Shown: positions 18,174 through 28,381, counted from the stretch's first letter. The stretch is 64,000 nucleotides of DNA from Bartonella sp. DB5-6 (GCF_000278115.1 NZ_JH725117.1:133257-197256), one strand, 5' to 3'. Program-made: numbers and translations. Notes: a model not told the origin generated them from the sequence alone.

Positions 18174-18262
18174 ATGCGCAACTGTGCTCTTATCAACCAG
18201 AAAAACAATGCTCAAAGACTAGTATGATCATCCCAATTGTAGCAGCACAATGGTGAAAAATC

Positions 18263-18349
18263 GTGCAAATTACAAAAGCAGTAGCAGTAGATGAACAAAC
18301 TGCTCTTTCAAGAAAAAGCAAAGCAGGACAAGTAGGTGTTGCTATTTAA
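18263..18349 (+). pseudogene. Short coding-like remnant after zapA
   Basis: Twenty-eight codons ending in TAA read QITKAVAVDEQTALSRKSK and then AGQVGVAI. The codon use is protein-like, but there is no ribosome-binding site and it overlaps the pyk stop by four bases. Probably the tail of a lost gene. Family not recognised. Confidence 0.25.
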
Positions 18350-19782
18350 ACACCTCTCATTCCGTCTTGAGAAACAGAAGCGATACGCAATAAATTTGTA
18401 GCACCAGGTGTACCAAGGGGAACGCCTGCTGTCACAAGGAAGCGATCTCCTACTTGGCAAAAACCTTCTTGAAAGACAATCGCCGCCGCTCGGTCAACCA
18501 TATCCTCCAAATCTCGCGCATCTTCAGTGACAACACAATGCAGCCCCCAAACCAAAGCCAATCGCCGCGCTGTTTCCACAATAGGAGATAAAGCAATAAT
18601 GGGTCTATTCGGACGCTCCCGTGATGCACGCACACCCGTTGTCCCTGAAGCAGTATAGGCAACGATAGCTGCTAATGCTAGTGTTTCGGCAATCTGGCGC
18701 GCCGCAAGAGAAATCGCATCTGTTCCCGTTGTTTCTGGAGCAGGATGCTGTGCCCCAACCTGAGCTGCATAAGTGCGATCTTGCTCGATTTGCTGAGCAA
18801 TCCGGTCCATCATAAGCACAGCCTCTTCAGGATAAAGACCAGACGCAGATTCAGCAGACAACATCACGGCATCGCTTCCCGCATAAACAGCTGTAGCAAC
18901 ATCAGATACTTCTGCACGTGTTGGAACAGAAGATGTAATCATTGACTCGAGCATTTGTGTCGCCACCACAACAGGCTTTCCAGCTAAACGACAAGCCTTT
19001 ATCAGCTCCATTTGAATGGCAGGAATTTTTTCCAACGGCATTTCCACCCCGAGATCTCCCCGTGCAATCATAATACCATCGGAAATCTCAATAATTTTCT
19101 CTATATGTTCCAAAGCTTGCGGTTTTTCGATTTTAGCCATCAAAGCAACTTTGCTTTTCGTTAACCGGCGCACCTCCATAATATCTTCTGGACGTTGAAT
19201 AAAAGAAAGAGCAACCCAATCAACAGGCTGTTCTAAAAGAGCCTGAAGATCAGCCTTATCCTTTGATGTCATCGAACCAAAAGGCAAAATTGTATCGGGA
19301 AGACTCACGCCTTTTCGATCAGCAATATGCGTTCCAGCAACCACACGACACTGAACAGAGTGACCATCACAAACTTGCGCACACAATTCCAACTTTCCAT
19401 CATCAATCAACAGCCGATCCCCCGGTTTAACAACCGTAAGGACATCTGCGTGCGGAAAAAAAACACGCTGTGCATCGCCAAGTACATCACGACCATCTAA
19501 GGTAAAATTCTGCCCAACACGCAAATTCTCTTGACCTTTAGCAAAACAGCCAATGCGCAATTTTGGTCCCTGTAGATCCACTAAAATGCCGATTGGTCGT
19601 TGAGTATTTTTTTCGACCTGCCGTATGCGCTTTACCAAATCACACATTGTTTTACGGTCAGTGTGACTCATATTCAGACGAAAAACATCTGTTCCAGCCA
19701 TAAAAAGCTTTTCAATCATCCCAATGGAAAAAGAAGAAGGACCGAGAGTGGCAATAATTTTTACCTTACGTGCGCGCTTCAT
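18346..19782 (-). CDS. pyk: Pyruvate kinase
   Basis: A protein of 478 residues. Converts phosphoenolpyruvate and ADP to pyruvate and ATP. Visible: KIIATLGPSS at the start, VDLQGPKLRIG, the active-site IMIARGDLGVEMP with the catalytic lysine in LMAKIEKPQA, and the C-terminal regulatory domain around ASGTTGVRASRERP. Its ATG overlaps the stop of the DUF1036 gene as ATGA, so translation is probably coupled. Confidence 0.97.
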   Translation of the reverse strand: MKRARKVKIIATLGPSSFSIGMIEKLFMAGTDVFRLNMSHTDRKTMCDLVKRIRQVEKNTQRPIGILVDLQGPKLRIGCFAKGQENLRVGQNFTLDGRDVLGDAQRVFFPHADVLTVVKPGDRLLIDDGKLELCAQVCDGHSVQCRVVAGTHIADRKGVSLPDTILPFGSMTSKDKADLQALLEQPVDWVALSFIQRPEDIMEVRRLTKSKVALMAKIEKPQALEHIEKIIEISDGIMIARGDLGVEMPLEKIPAIQMELIKACRLAGKPVVVATQMLESMITSSVPTRAEVSDVATAVYAGSDAVMLSAESASGLYPEEAVLMMDRIAQQIEQDRTYAAQVGAQHPAPETTGTDAISLAARQIAETLALAAIVAYTASGTTGVRASRERPNRPIIALSPIVETARRLALVWGLHCVVTEDARDLEDMVDRAAAIVFQEGFCQVGDRFLVTAGVPLGTPGATNLLRIASVSQDGMRGV

Positions 19783-20285
19783 GGTGAAAAATCTCCTGAA
19801 AGACGAGAAGAATGTACAACCGAATCACCAAACAAAGACTCATCAGTCAACTGCACCATCCAACTAATTTGATTGCCTGTATCAATTTCTTTAAACTCAG
19901 CCTTTTGATAGCCTCGGGGGAAACAATCATGAACCCCTTGAATGGTAAACTGACTATCCTGCACACACATAGTTACAGAACCGGGCCAGTTCCCTTTTTT
20001 CTGTGCACCCTCCGCATAAAAATAATAATACCGCGAAGCAAGGGGACCATCAATTAAAGTTTTACACTCTGTTACGGGTACCATCCACCATCCTTCGCTT
20101 ACCCAACCTGAAAGCGTACGATAGCCAAGGGCGACACCAACAGGCTGCTGGGTCATATTACAAACTCTAAAATCAGCTTTTGCAAAATTAACAAGCGGAA
20201 AAAAAAGCAGAACGCTCAAGAGAAAAACCCTCAGTCCTTGCTGCAACACCCATTGCCGATTTCTGGGCTGCTTTTTGTCAACCAT
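19779..20285 (-). CDS. DUF1036 exported protein
   Basis: I start at ATG 20285 (MVDKKQPRNRQW, 168 residues), preceded by AAAGGGAG; the frame is open 13 codons further upstream. A signal peptide follows (LRVFLLSVLLFFPLVNFAKA, cleaved about residue 36). The mature part carries the DUF1036 pattern: FRVCNMTQQPVGVALGYR, GWVSEGWWMVP, and YYFYAEG. The two conserved cysteines C-N-M and VTECK are present. A periplasmic protein of unknown function that commonly precedes pyk in rhizobia; the stop overlaps the pyk start. Confidence 0.85.
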   Translation of the reverse strand: MVDKKQPRNRQWVLQQGLRVFLLSVLLFFPLVNFAKADFRVCNMTQQPVGVALGYRTLSGWVSEGWWMVPVTECKTLIDGPLASRYYYFYAEGAQKKGNWPGSVTMCVQDSQFTIQGVHDCFPRGYQKAEFKEIDTGNQISWMVQLTDESLFGDSVVHSSRLSGDFSP

Positions 20286-20559
20286 AAAACTCCCTTTATG
20301 ACATAAGTCCTTAAAACAAAACATACATCCCTTCTTTTCTTTTTTTTAAGAACTTTTCAAATGTAGACAGAGATATCTTTAATTCTTTTCTGGTCCTTAT
20401 TGCCTTTTTGTCAATGCAAATTTTCAAAATTTTACAAAATATTTAAAGACAATTTGTAAAAAAAGTGTACAGCTTGATTAATTTTCTGTTTTTCAAGCTT
20501 TTCCAACACAAATTTATTGCCCAAAATAGCTTAACATAGATTATCTGGAGAAACATGCA

Positions 20560-20817
20560 ATGAATACAGTAACTGACCAAACACACGCTATATCCGTAAA
20601 CCAATTACGTGCTTTTATTGAACGTATAGAACGGCTAGAAGAAGAAAAAAAAACCATTTCCGATGATATTAAAGAAGTTTATGCCGAACTGAAAGGATCT
20701 GGTTTTGATAGTAAAGCTGTTCGAAGCATTATACGGTTGCGTAAAAAAGAAGATCATGAACGCATGGAAGAAGAAGCCGTCATCCAACTTTATAAAAACG
20801 CGCTTGGGATGAGTTAG
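20560..20817 (+). CDS. gapR: GapR family nucleoid-associated protein (DUF2312)
   Basis: A protein of 85 residues: helix [22 protein letters not shown], then [15 protein letters not shown] and [21 protein letters not shown], which is the DUF2312 pattern. In Caulobacter, GapR is a dimeric/tetrameric protein that binds overtwisted AT-rich DNA ahead of replication and transcription. Length and basic surface residues match. GGAG lies upstream of ATG (about 20544-20548). Monocistronic, divergent from the DUF1036-pyk pair. Confidence 0.92.
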   Translation: MNTVTDQTHAISVNQLRAFIERIERLEEEKKTISDDIKEVYAELKGSGFDSKAVRSIIRLRKKEDHERMEEEAVIQLYKNALGMS

Positions 20818-20949
20818 CACGGGCGTGTATCTTTTTTTCATATAAAAATTCAAGTTCCAACATATATCTTTTTTTGCGCACAAGAACTTCTCTTCCAGTG
20901 CTGTCGACAGACGCTCAAATGCGCGTTATCGCAGTAATCCAGCGCTGGC

Positions 20950-21069
20950 TTAGAGAATCTTGTTGAATTTTTTCATTTCATCCTGCAAAGCAGCGATTTG
21001 TTCAAGCAACTTTTCAACGCAACAGTCCTGCTTGTAAAATAATTTGCAAAACGCCGTTCTTTCCCCAAA
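20950..21069 (-). pseudogene. Decayed duplicate of an internal part of the ABC-F gene
   Basis: This stretch follows 22761-22887 (coding for the C-terminal coiled-coil region of the ABC-F protein) with a shared 20-base core aaagcagcgatttgttca plus flanking similarity on both sides. It is frame-broken and isolated 1.7 kb from the intact gene. Confidence 0.7.
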
Positions 21070-22007
21070 GATCATAAACGGACAAAGAAGAGGCAGCCAT
21101 CTAACTTAAAAAAAATGGCTTTTTATGAGTTAACACCATTGATGACACCAAACATTTTCTCAAAAGATTAAAGAGACAATGAAAAATATAAAAAATGCAT
21201 AAACCCCCATAAATTTCTGCTAGAAGTTTTAACAGTGCACAATGTGCAACAAAATATCGGCAAGACATTGCGCAACTTAAAAATGAACCCCTTAAACGGC
21301 ATAGAAGATCATATAGTCTCTCTCTCTTAAACCCAGAAGAGTTCTTAATATTTCAATCGGTCATGCAAAACGCGAAATGAGGAGAAAAACGAGGTTGAAG
21401 CAAAGACATTGAACTATACTATATTGCATTTTGCACAAATCAAATGACAAAAGCCGATACAAAACCAGAATAGGATGCAAACAGTTGAAGATATAAAAAA
21501 GCAAAATGATGTTTAAAAGTAAATTGCACAATCACTTAAGATTAAGAAAATACTGAACCGTCACAGAGTAACAAATTCACCATAGTGGATCAAATCACCA
21601 ATATATTGATATATTGAGCATTCCAAATTTATACACAAGCAGCAATAAGAACATCGTTAATACGCGTAAAATGAACTTATGTATTAAAATATAAAACCAA
21701 TAATAAACAAGACGCTTTCCATCTTATAGTAAGCTTATAAGATTTTCATAAAGTGGGGAATTTAAAAATATAAAAACCACCGTAAAGTGTAATCAAGAAC
21801 AACAATACATTATCAAAATAAAATTATGTGCAACGACTTTTAACTTTTTGCTCTATTCTACCATCCCTTATGCAAAAGTTGTCGTTTTTGATAAAATTTA
21901 TAGTTGATTTCCTATTTTTCGAGGCTGATTCCATCAAAAAGGAAAAAGGCATTTGAAAAATTACATGACAAAGATGCGGGATCATAAATTTCTATAAGGA
22001 GAGGACT
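21070..22007. other. Long AT-rich spacer, gene remnants only
   Basis: About 0.94 kb with no intact gene. A protein-like stretch on the plus strand near 21263-21380 (DIAQLKNEPLKRHRRSYS and then LNPEEFLIFQSVMQNAK) ends in a stop and lacks a start; I do not recognise it. The rest shows nothing. Confidence 0.4.
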
Positions 22008-22571
22008 ATGGGAATCAAAACAAAACGAACAATTTCCACATTGATCAGTTTAGAAGATGCAAGTGAAGTGTCCTCCTATTACCTGCGCAATGCGAACTAT
22101 TTACATCCTTTTGAACCGGAAAGACCCGATAACTACCATACCCTAACAGCTTGGAAAACACGAGCAAATGCGTTCGCTTATGAGAGTGCTCAAGAACAAG
22201 CATACCGATATGTCGTACGATTAAAAAATGAGAGCACAATCATTGCCGTCGTTAACTTTACAAATGTGGTTCGTGGTGTTTTTCAAGCCTGTCATCTTGG
22301 TTTTTCTCTTGATGAAAAACAACAAGGCAAAGGCCTCATGTTCGAGATTTTATCTACCCTGATCGTTCATGTCTTTCGTGTCTATCGCTTGCATAGAATT
22401 ATGGCAAACACCATGCCCGAGAATATCAAAAGTAGAATTTTATTAGAGCGCCTTGGTTTTGAAAAAGAAGGCCGTGCCAGAGATTATCTGATGATTGCCG
22501 GTGAATGGAGAGATCACATTCTAACCTCTCGAATTAATGATTCTTACGTCTCCATTAATAAATCAGAATAA
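22008..22571 (+). CDS. GNAT acetyltransferase, RimJ/RimL type
   Basis: A protein of 187 residues. The RimJ-like pattern is clear: YLRNANYLHPFEPERP near the N-terminus, CHLGFSLDEKQQGKGLM (acetyl-CoA pyrophosphate loop, QQGKGL), and the C-terminal NIKSRILLERLGFEKEGRARDY. The family acetylates N-terminal residues of ribosomal proteins such as S5, or small molecules. The start is supported by AAGGAGAGG just upstream. It converges with the ABC-F gene. The exact substrate is not predictable. Confidence 0.85.
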   Translation: MGIKTKRTISTLISLEDASEVSSYYLRNANYLHPFEPERPDNYHTLTAWKTRANAFAYESAQEQAYRYVVRLKNESTIIAVVNFTNVVRGVFQACHLGFSLDEKQQGKGLMFEILSTLIVHVFRVYRLHRIMANTMPENIKSRILLERLGFEKEGRARDYLMIAGEWRDHILTSRINDSYVSINKSE

Positions 22572-22606
22572 GGTGTTTTTGCAAAATATTCAAAGTAAGA
22601 TAATAT

Positions 22607-24439
22607 TCAGGCCTCACGAGACCCCGAAGACTTTTCTTTTTCTACTTCTTCGCGCAAAAGTTCAAGTTCTAACCATTCTTCTTCCTTTTGCATACAAAGC
22701 GCTTGTTTTTCTTGAAGCATTGTAGAAAGACTCTCAAAACGAGCTTTATCACAACTATAGAGTGCTGGATCAGAAAGTTCTTGTTCAATTTTTTTTATCT
22801 CGTTCTGTAAAGCAGCGATTTGTTCAGGCAATTTTTCCAGCGCATAAACTTGCTTGTAAGACAATTTGTGGGACACCATTTTTTCCCTCGATAGCCCCTG
22901 TTTTGTATGATTTTGCACATGAGGTTTTGAGAACTCTTTACGCGCTAAAACAGCTTGCTTGCTCTGTGCCATCATATCACTATAACCACCAGCGTATAAA
23001 ATCCAGCGGCCATCACCTTGGGGCGCCAACACATGCGTTACAGTGCGATCTAAAAAATCTCTATCATGACTGATCAACAGTACTGTCCCCGCAAAATCAG
23101 CAATAAACTCCTGTAACAAATCCAATGTTTCCATATCCAAATCATTGGTCGGTTCATCGAGAATCAAAAAATTTGCTGGACGTGACAGCAGCCGTGCAAG
23201 CATGAGACGCGCTCTTTCTCCACCTGAAAATTCTTTGAGTGGTGTGCGCGCTTGTTCAGGTAAAAACAAAAAGTCTTTCATATAAGAAACAACATGCCGC
23301 TCTTGCCCATTGATCAAAAGAGTATCACCCCTCCCTCCCGTGAGATAATGCGCTAAAGTTTCTTCTCCATTTAAAGTACGCTGTTGATCAAGCAACGCCA
23401 TAGAAAGGTTATACCCATGCTTCAACGTCCCGCTATCGGCCTCTTCTTTGCCAATTAAAATAGAAAGTAATGTTGTTTTTCCAATACCATTGGGACCCAC
23501 TAAACCAATCCGATCTCCACGTTGAATACGCAAAGAGAAATCTTTCACAATAACGTGATCATCATAAGATTTTGAAATTCGTTTTGCTTCAAGCACCAAT
23601 TGACCGGAATTATGGCTTTTAGCAGCTGTCAAAAGTGCATTTCCCGGTTGCCCTTTATAGGTTTGATGCTGCTGTCTTAATTCTTTTAACGCCCCTAAAC
23701 GGCGCACATTACGTTTACGCCGTGCCGTTACCCCATAGCGCAACCATTGTTCTTCACGAGCAATCTGTCGTCCCAATTTATGTTGTTCTAAAGCTTCTTC
23801 TTCAAGCGCCTTATCACGCCAATTCTCAAACTCTGAAAAACGCTTCTCCAACCTCTTTGTGGTTCCCCGATCAAGCCATACTGTTGAATGCGTAACATTT
23901 TCTAAAAATCGCCGATCATGCGAAATTACCACAATGGCCGAACGCAAAGAACACAAAACACCCTCAAGCCATTCGATAGTTGGTAAATCAAGATGATTGG
24001 TTGGTTCATCCAACAAAAGAATATCTGGTTTTGCTGCAATAGCCTGCAACAATGAAACACGGCGCTTTTCCCCACCAGAAAGCGTTTCCAACTTCTCAGT
24101 TCCTGAAAAACCAAGTTTTGCCAGAAGTGTGTTTATCCATTGCACATCGGGTGCATCATCCAGACCAGCTTCTACAAAGGCGTAAATATTTTCAAAGCCT
24201 GAACAATCAGGATTTTGCGAGACATAACGAACAGTGACCCGAGGGTGGCGAAAAATTTCCCCATCACCGGGCTCACTTATCCCCGCCGCAATTTTTAGTA
24301 GCGTAGACTTTCCACAACCATTACGTCCCACCAATGCAATACGCGCCCCTTGCTCTACCGACAAGCAAGCGTGGTCGAGCAAAGGGGTCGATCCAAAAGT
24401 TAGGAAAATGCGGTCAAGCCGCAGCAGCGGCGCCGCCAT
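22607..24439 (-). CDS. uup: ABC-F ATPase, Uup type
   Basis: A protein of 610 residues with two ATPase modules and no membrane domain. The first has Walker A GRNGCGKST, signature LSGGEKRRVS and Walker B ILLLDEPTNHLD. The second has GPNGIGKTT, FSGGERARLM and LILDEPTNDLD. The C-terminus (about 540-610) is a coiled coil (EQIAALQNEIKKIEQEL and EEEWLELELLREEVE), the Uup hallmark that binds branched DNA or the ribosome. The start codon shares a base with the upstream stop (TAATG). A decayed copy of the coiled-coil region sits at 20950-21069. Confidence 0.9.
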   Translation of the reverse strand: MAAPLLRLDRIFLTFGSTPLLDHACLSVEQGARIALVGRNGCGKSTLLKIAAGISEPGDGEIFRHPRVTVRYVSQNPDCSGFENIYAFVEAGLDDAPDVQWINTLLAKLGFSGTEKLETLSGGEKRRVSLLQAIAAKPDILLLDEPTNHLDLPTIEWLEGVLCSLRSAIVVISHDRRFLENVTHSTVWLDRGTTKRLEKRFSEFENWRDKALEEEALEQHKLGRQIAREEQWLRYGVTARRKRNVRRLGALKELRQQHQTYKGQPGNALLTAAKSHNSGQLVLEAKRISKSYDDHVIVKDFSLRIQRGDRIGLVGPNGIGKTTLLSILIGKEEADSGTLKHGYNLSMALLDQQRTLNGEETLAHYLTGGRGDTLLINGQERHVVSYMKDFLFLPEQARTPLKEFSGGERARLMLARLLSRPANFLILDEPTNDLDMETLDLLQEFIADFAGTVLLISHDRDFLDRTVTHVLAPQGDGRWILYAGGYSDMMAQSKQAVLARKEFSKPHVQNHTKQGLSREKMVSHKLSYKQVYALEKLPEQIAALQNEIKKIEQELSDPALYSCDKARFESLSTMLQEKQALCMQKEEEWLELELLREEVEKEKSSGSREA

Positions 24440-24846
24440 TAACGAACGCGTCTAGAACAAGGCGCCTGATACTTAACACCTCTTCCATCACGGTAAGTGC
24501 ACAATTTTGGCATATGTGGCGCTTGGACTCGGTGAGCACAAGGTGCTTGATAAATCTCACCTCTGTGAGTACGATATGTGCACATTGGTGACTGCTGAAC
24601 AATAACCTGTCTTTGCTGTCTTTGTTGATTTACAGCAGCACCTGTCACTGTTCCCGCCAAAGCACCAAATGCTGCACCCGTTAGCGCTGCTCCAGGCGTG
24701 CTTCCAGCAATCGCTGTCCCAGCTAAAGCACCTATTGCTGCTCCACCTACACCATAACGGGCAACACGTTGATCATTGACAGAACAAGCCACTGTACTTA
24801 AACCGATAGCTGAAACAACTGCTACTTTTAAAATTGACTTTAACAT
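24439..24846 (-). CDS. Glycine-zipper lipoprotein (17 kDa antigen-like)
   Basis: Start ATG 24846, after AAGGAGAG; the frame opens nine codons earlier. The N-terminus MLKSILKVAVVSAIGLSTVAC ends in a lipobox with Cys as the first mature residue. A glycine-zipper block (YGVGGAAIGALAGTAIAG and ALTGAAFGALAGTVTGAA) forms a membrane-associated helical hairpin as in SlyB/17 kDa surface antigens. The tail holds a duplicated motif CTYR-hxGR-YQAPC-RV, occurring twice with paired cysteines (about 98-118 and 126-143). Role probably in outer membrane integrity. Overlaps uup by one base. Confidence 0.8.
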   Translation of the reverse strand: MLKSILKVAVVSAIGLSTVACSVNDQRVARYGVGGAAIGALAGTAIAGSTPGAALTGAAFGALAGTVTGAAVNQQRQQRQVIVQQSPMCTYRTHRGEIYQAPCAHRVQAPHMPKLCTYRDGRGVKYQAPCSRRVR

Positions 24847-24947
24847 ATAAAAAACTCTCCTTTTCGAGATCAATACATAAATATATTATTCATGCCGGCA
24901 CTTAATCACTGCCCCCCTCTGCCTTATTCAAATATACCGGAAGAGCT

Positions 24948-25583
24948 TTATGGAATAGGTACAGACGCCAACAATATAGCTTTCCCAGAACCTAATTTGC
25001 AAGAAAAGGTTCCACAAATACGGTTAGAAAGTGTCAAAGAAGACCCAAATGACACATTTTTGTCACAGAGAGGCCATTTTACACCTGAGAGGGTTAATCC
25101 GTGTAAATCAGAAAAACCGATAATACTAAACAAACACCCCTCAGGTAAATCATACGAAAAAGGCTTTGGCAAAACCGGCCAGCCTTCTTCAAAACCACTC
25201 GTCAACAACACTGCAATACCCTTTTCGGCCATCACCAATGCTTGCGTCATATGAGAAAGACTGTGATCACTTCTTTCACCACCAAAAGCACCACACAAAA
25301 TAAGCCTTTTGGCACCATTTTGCAGAGCTCTTTCACATGCTAGAGCACTATCGGTCATATCTTTATCAGAAGGAAAAACCTCACGCGGAACATCACAATA
25401 TTTGTCTATGAGAGACTGATCAGATGAATCGAAATCTCCCAACCACAACTCAGGAATCACATTCAGCGCTGCTGCATGACGCATTCCACCATCGGCAGCA
25501 ATCACTCTACTGTTGTGAATTTGGCTACGCAAACGATCAGTGATACAAACATTTCCATTTAACAATATTGTAAACGCTGTCAT
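24948..25583 (-). CDS. thiN: Thiamine pyrophosphokinase
   Basis: A protein of 211 residues. Converts thiamine and ATP to thiamine diphosphate. The ATP-binding part shows IAADGGMRHAAALNV and ELWLGDFDSSDQ, followed by EVFPSDKDMTDSALACERAL, the catalytic aspartates of the TPK family; the C-terminal thiamine-binding domain includes LTLSGVKWPL. The length is normal. Thiamine diphosphate is the cofactor of the transketolase encoded nearby. Gap to the downstream lipoprotein gene is about 100 bases. Confidence 0.93.
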   Translation of the reverse strand: MTAFTILLNGNVCITDRLRSQIHNSRVIAADGGMRHAAALNVIPELWLGDFDSSDQSLIDKYCDVPREVFPSDKDMTDSALACERALQNGAKRLILCGAFGGERSDHSLSHMTQALVMAEKGIAVLLTSGFEEGWPVLPKPFSYDLPEGCLFSIIGFSDLHGLTLSGVKWPLCDKNVSFGSSLTLSNRICGTFSCKLGSGKAILLASVPIP

Positions 25584-25850
25584 GCCATACTCTGCCTTTC
25601 GTAAGATTTCTTCTTATAGCGTTATTTATAAAAATAGACTTTTTTTATAGATAATAACCATGATAGAACCGAAAAGAATCCTCTTCAAAAAGCTTCTTTC
25701 CCAAAAGCTCCTTTATTGTAAAAAACACATACAAAGATACAAATGAAATTTGCCAAAATACAATTAGAAGACACTGTGCCCCCAGAAAACACCGTACACA
25801 ATGATCAAAAGTGTCCACTTTTTCAACGAGACTTTCTGTTTCGCCCCCAA

Positions 25851-27296
25851 ATGTATAAAGCAACTCTCATAAGCTTAATGCTTCTCCTTTCTGCTTGTCA
25901 TACGCGTCTCTCACATAACAACATACCTTTTTCTTCAAGTTCTTCTGAAACAATTAAATGTACCAGCAAAAACAATATCTATGTCACATTAAGAGCTATA
26001 CAACACCCCCGCATTTTACAAACATATGGCGGCGCATACTATGATGCAAAACTTGAACGCCTCTTAGCAAATATTGTGCGTAAACTCACGGTTGTGTCAC
26101 AAGGTTCTCATCAAAGCTATTCTGTAACAATTTTAGACTCCGAGAGTATCAATGCCTTTGCTCTCCCAGGCGGCTACATCTACATAACCCGCGGCATGTT
26201 AGCCTTAGCCAATGATTCTTCAGAAGTTGCAGCAATTTTAGCCCATGAGATAGCCCATATTATTGCCAATCACGGCATTTTACGCCTTAAAAAAGAAGCC
26301 GAATTGAAGATGACAAATCATATGTCACCACACCTTCTCTCTTCCAACGAAAAAAAACCTCATAACTCCATTAACAACAAGCAACAACTTGCGCAATTTT
26401 CACGCAATCAAGAACTGGAAGCCGATTCAATCGCACTCGAAATGGTCAAACGAGCAGGATATGACCCTTTCGCATTACCACGTTTTTTACAATCACTAGA
26501 AGCTTATAATGCCTTTCGTAATAGCTCCAGAACTTCAAATACTTCCTTAGACTTTTTAGCAACACACCCAACAACTCCGCAACGGATTCTCCGTGCGATA
26601 GAAAAAGCACGAAGAATAAGTACAGCAAACATAAAAAACACTAATCGTGATTCTTTTCTCAAAAGCATTGATGGCATGATTTTCGGTGGCAACTCTCATA
26701 CAGGTTTTGTACGAGAAAACCAATTTATCCACCCGCAACTGCGTGTAACTTTTTCCGTTCCACACAATTTCATAATAGAGACTTCAGAGAACACTGTTTG
26801 GGCCAGCGGAATGGGTAAAACTGCCATTCGTTTTGATGCACTACCACATACTGATGAAATCTCTGCAAGCGATTACTTAAAAAGTGGCTGGATTATGGGG
26901 CTTGATGAGTCCTCTGTCCGCCCAATAACAATCCAAGGTCTTCTTGGAGCACATGCCCATGCGGCCAATAAGCAATGGCAGTTTGATGTAGTTGTCATTT
27001 TATTCAACAAACACCTCTTTCGTTTCCTTACCGCATCCCCACATAATTCTCAAAATTTTGAAGCGATTGCCGAAAGAACAGTACAAAGCTTTCATCCCCT
27101 TACATCATCACAGTTAAAAAAGCTAAAACCCTTGAGAATCCGCGTTGTGAGCGTTAAACAGGGAGAAAGCGTTGCAAGCCTTGCCAATAAAATGCAAAAC
27201 ACAACGCATAAAGAAAAATTTTTTCGCATTCTCAACGCACTCTCCCCAACCCAGACTTTACCCGTAGGTACAAACGTTAAAATTATCACAGAGTAA
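25851..27296 (+). CDS. M48 family metalloprotease lipoprotein (BepA/LoiP-like)
   Basis: I prefer ATG 25851 (MYKATLISLMLLLSACHT), because it gives a lipoprotein signal with LLSAC lipobox; the frame is open from 25743. Residues after that hold the M48 domain: ALPGGYIYITRGML, the zinc motif AAILAHEIAHIIANH (HExxH) and the third ligand in NQELEADSIALEM. A C-terminal segment (RIRVVSVKQGESVASLANKM to LPVGTNVKI) resembles a LysM-like domain. Such proteases check outer-membrane protein assembly from the periplasmic face. The ribosome-binding site of the preferred start is weak, so the start is uncertain. Confidence 0.85.
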   Translation: MYKATLISLMLLLSACHTRLSHNNIPFSSSSSETIKCTSKNNIYVTLRAIQHPRILQTYGGAYYDAKLERLLANIVRKLTVVSQGSHQSYSVTILDSESINAFALPGGYIYITRGMLALANDSSEVAAILAHEIAHIIANHGILRLKKEAELKMTNHMSPHLLSSNEKKPHNSINNKQQLAQFSRNQELEADSIALEMVKRAGYDPFALPRFLQSLEAYNAFRNSSRTSNTSLDFLATHPTTPQRILRAIEKARRISTANIKNTNRDSFLKSIDGMIFGGNSHTGFVRENQFIHPQLRVTFSVPHNFIIETSENTVWASGMGKTAIRFDALPHTDEISASDYLKSGWIMGLDESSVRPITIQGLLGAHAHAANKQWQFDVVVILFNKHLFRFLTASPHNSQNFEAIAERTVQSFHPLTSSQLKKLKPLRIRVVSVKQGESVASLANKMQNTTHKEKFFRILNALSPTQTLPVGTNVKIITE

Positions 27297-27469
27297 TCCC
27301 CCATTCTTGTCTGTACTTTTGATTCCCTCCTATCCTCTTTCTTATACAATTCTTAATATATTTTTCCCACGCGGATCTCGTTAACCTTTGAAACCATCCC
27401 CCATGGCTCTCACACACTTCTTATTGTCCAACCTCACTTCAGATTGTCTTCTTGAAAAACCTTCAATGC

Positions 27470-28381
27470 TTATATCTCATATGCATCTGCTGAATGAACC
27501 GTAAGGAGAGCAGAACGTAGCTTTTGCAAAGCACGTGCTTCAATTTGACGCACTCGCTCTTTCGAGATTCCCAACTTTTCACCTAAAACTTCTAAAGTGG
27601 CTCCCTCTTCATTCAAGCGACGAAAACGAATAATTTCAAGCTCACGTTCATTAAGAATTTGCAACGCATCATAAAGCCATTGTGTACGCCGTTGTCCGTC
27701 AATCACCTGCTCAATTAAGGCATCAGGAAGAGGGCTATCATCCACGAGAGCATCCATTTTAGCAATGGGGTTATCACTATTCTCAGAAACAGAAACGCTC
27801 AAAGAATTATCAGAACTAGAAAAACGAAAATCCATTGTTTCAACATCACGGACTGAAACTCCGAGTTTTTCAGCAATCGTGCGAAAAATATCTTGTTTAG
27901 TTAAAGCACTATCATCCTGTATTAATTTCGCCCGCAAACGTCGTAGATTAAAGAAAAGCGCTTTTTGCGAAGAACTGGTTCCCCCTCGAACAATAGACCA
28001 ATTTCGTAAAATATAATCTTGAATAGAAGCACGTATCCACCACGTTGCATAAGTAGAAAAACGGACCTCCCGATCAGGCTCGAAACGCGCAGCAGCTTCC
28101 AGCAAGCCCACATAACCTTCTTGTACCAGATCCCCCAACGGCATTTTAAAACGTTTAAAACGGTTAGCAATCGCAATCACCAAACGCATATGCGCCGCTG
28201 CAATTTGATGCATAGCGTCATCATCGCGTTTATCTTTCCATCGCAGAGCTAAATCATGCTCTTTTTGTCGTTCAAGATAAGGTGCTTGCATAGCAGAACG
28301 CATCATATTGCGTCCCAAGCTTTTATCTACGCCGTTATAATTTTTACTGTTTTTATAGACAGCATTTGAAAGATTACCCAT
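27470..28381 (-). CDS. rpoH: RNA polymerase sigma-32 factor RpoH
   Basis: A protein of 303 residues. Region 2 is intact: LVIAIANRFKRFKMPLGDLVQEGYVGLLEAA, then RFSTYATWWIRASIQDYILRNWS. Region 4 ends with the HTH GEKLGISKERVRQIEARALQKLR. The QKALFFNLRR (RpoH box) after region 2 marks it as a heat-shock sigma rather than a housekeeping one. Alphaproteobacteria often carry two RpoH copies; which this is cannot be decided here. It is convergent with the M48 gene and divergent from the helicase tail. Confidence 0.93.
   Translation of the reverse strand: MGNLSNAVYKNSKNYNGVDKSLGRNMMRSAMQAPYLERQKEHDLALRWKDKRDDDAMHQIAAAHMRLVIAIANRFKRFKMPLGDLVQEGYVGLLEAAARFEPDREVRFSTYATWWIRASIQDYILRNWSIVRGGTSSSQKALFFNLRRLRAKLIQDDSALTKQDIFRTIAEKLGVSVRDVETMDFRFSSSDNSLSVSVSENSDNPIAKMDALVDDSPLPDALIEQVIDGQRRTQWLYDALQILNERELEIIRFRRLNEEGATLEVLGEKLGISKERVRQIEARALQKLRSALLTVHSADAYEI

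Noticed and set aside
18174-18345. 6S RNA gene downstream of zapA
   Set aside because: This is the usual place in many bacteria, but I cannot see the long self-complementary arms, and pyk follows immediately on the other strand.
24892-25254. 120-codon plus-strand frame over thiN
   Set aside because: Fully antisense to a well-supported gene, with repeat-free but non-protein-like composition.
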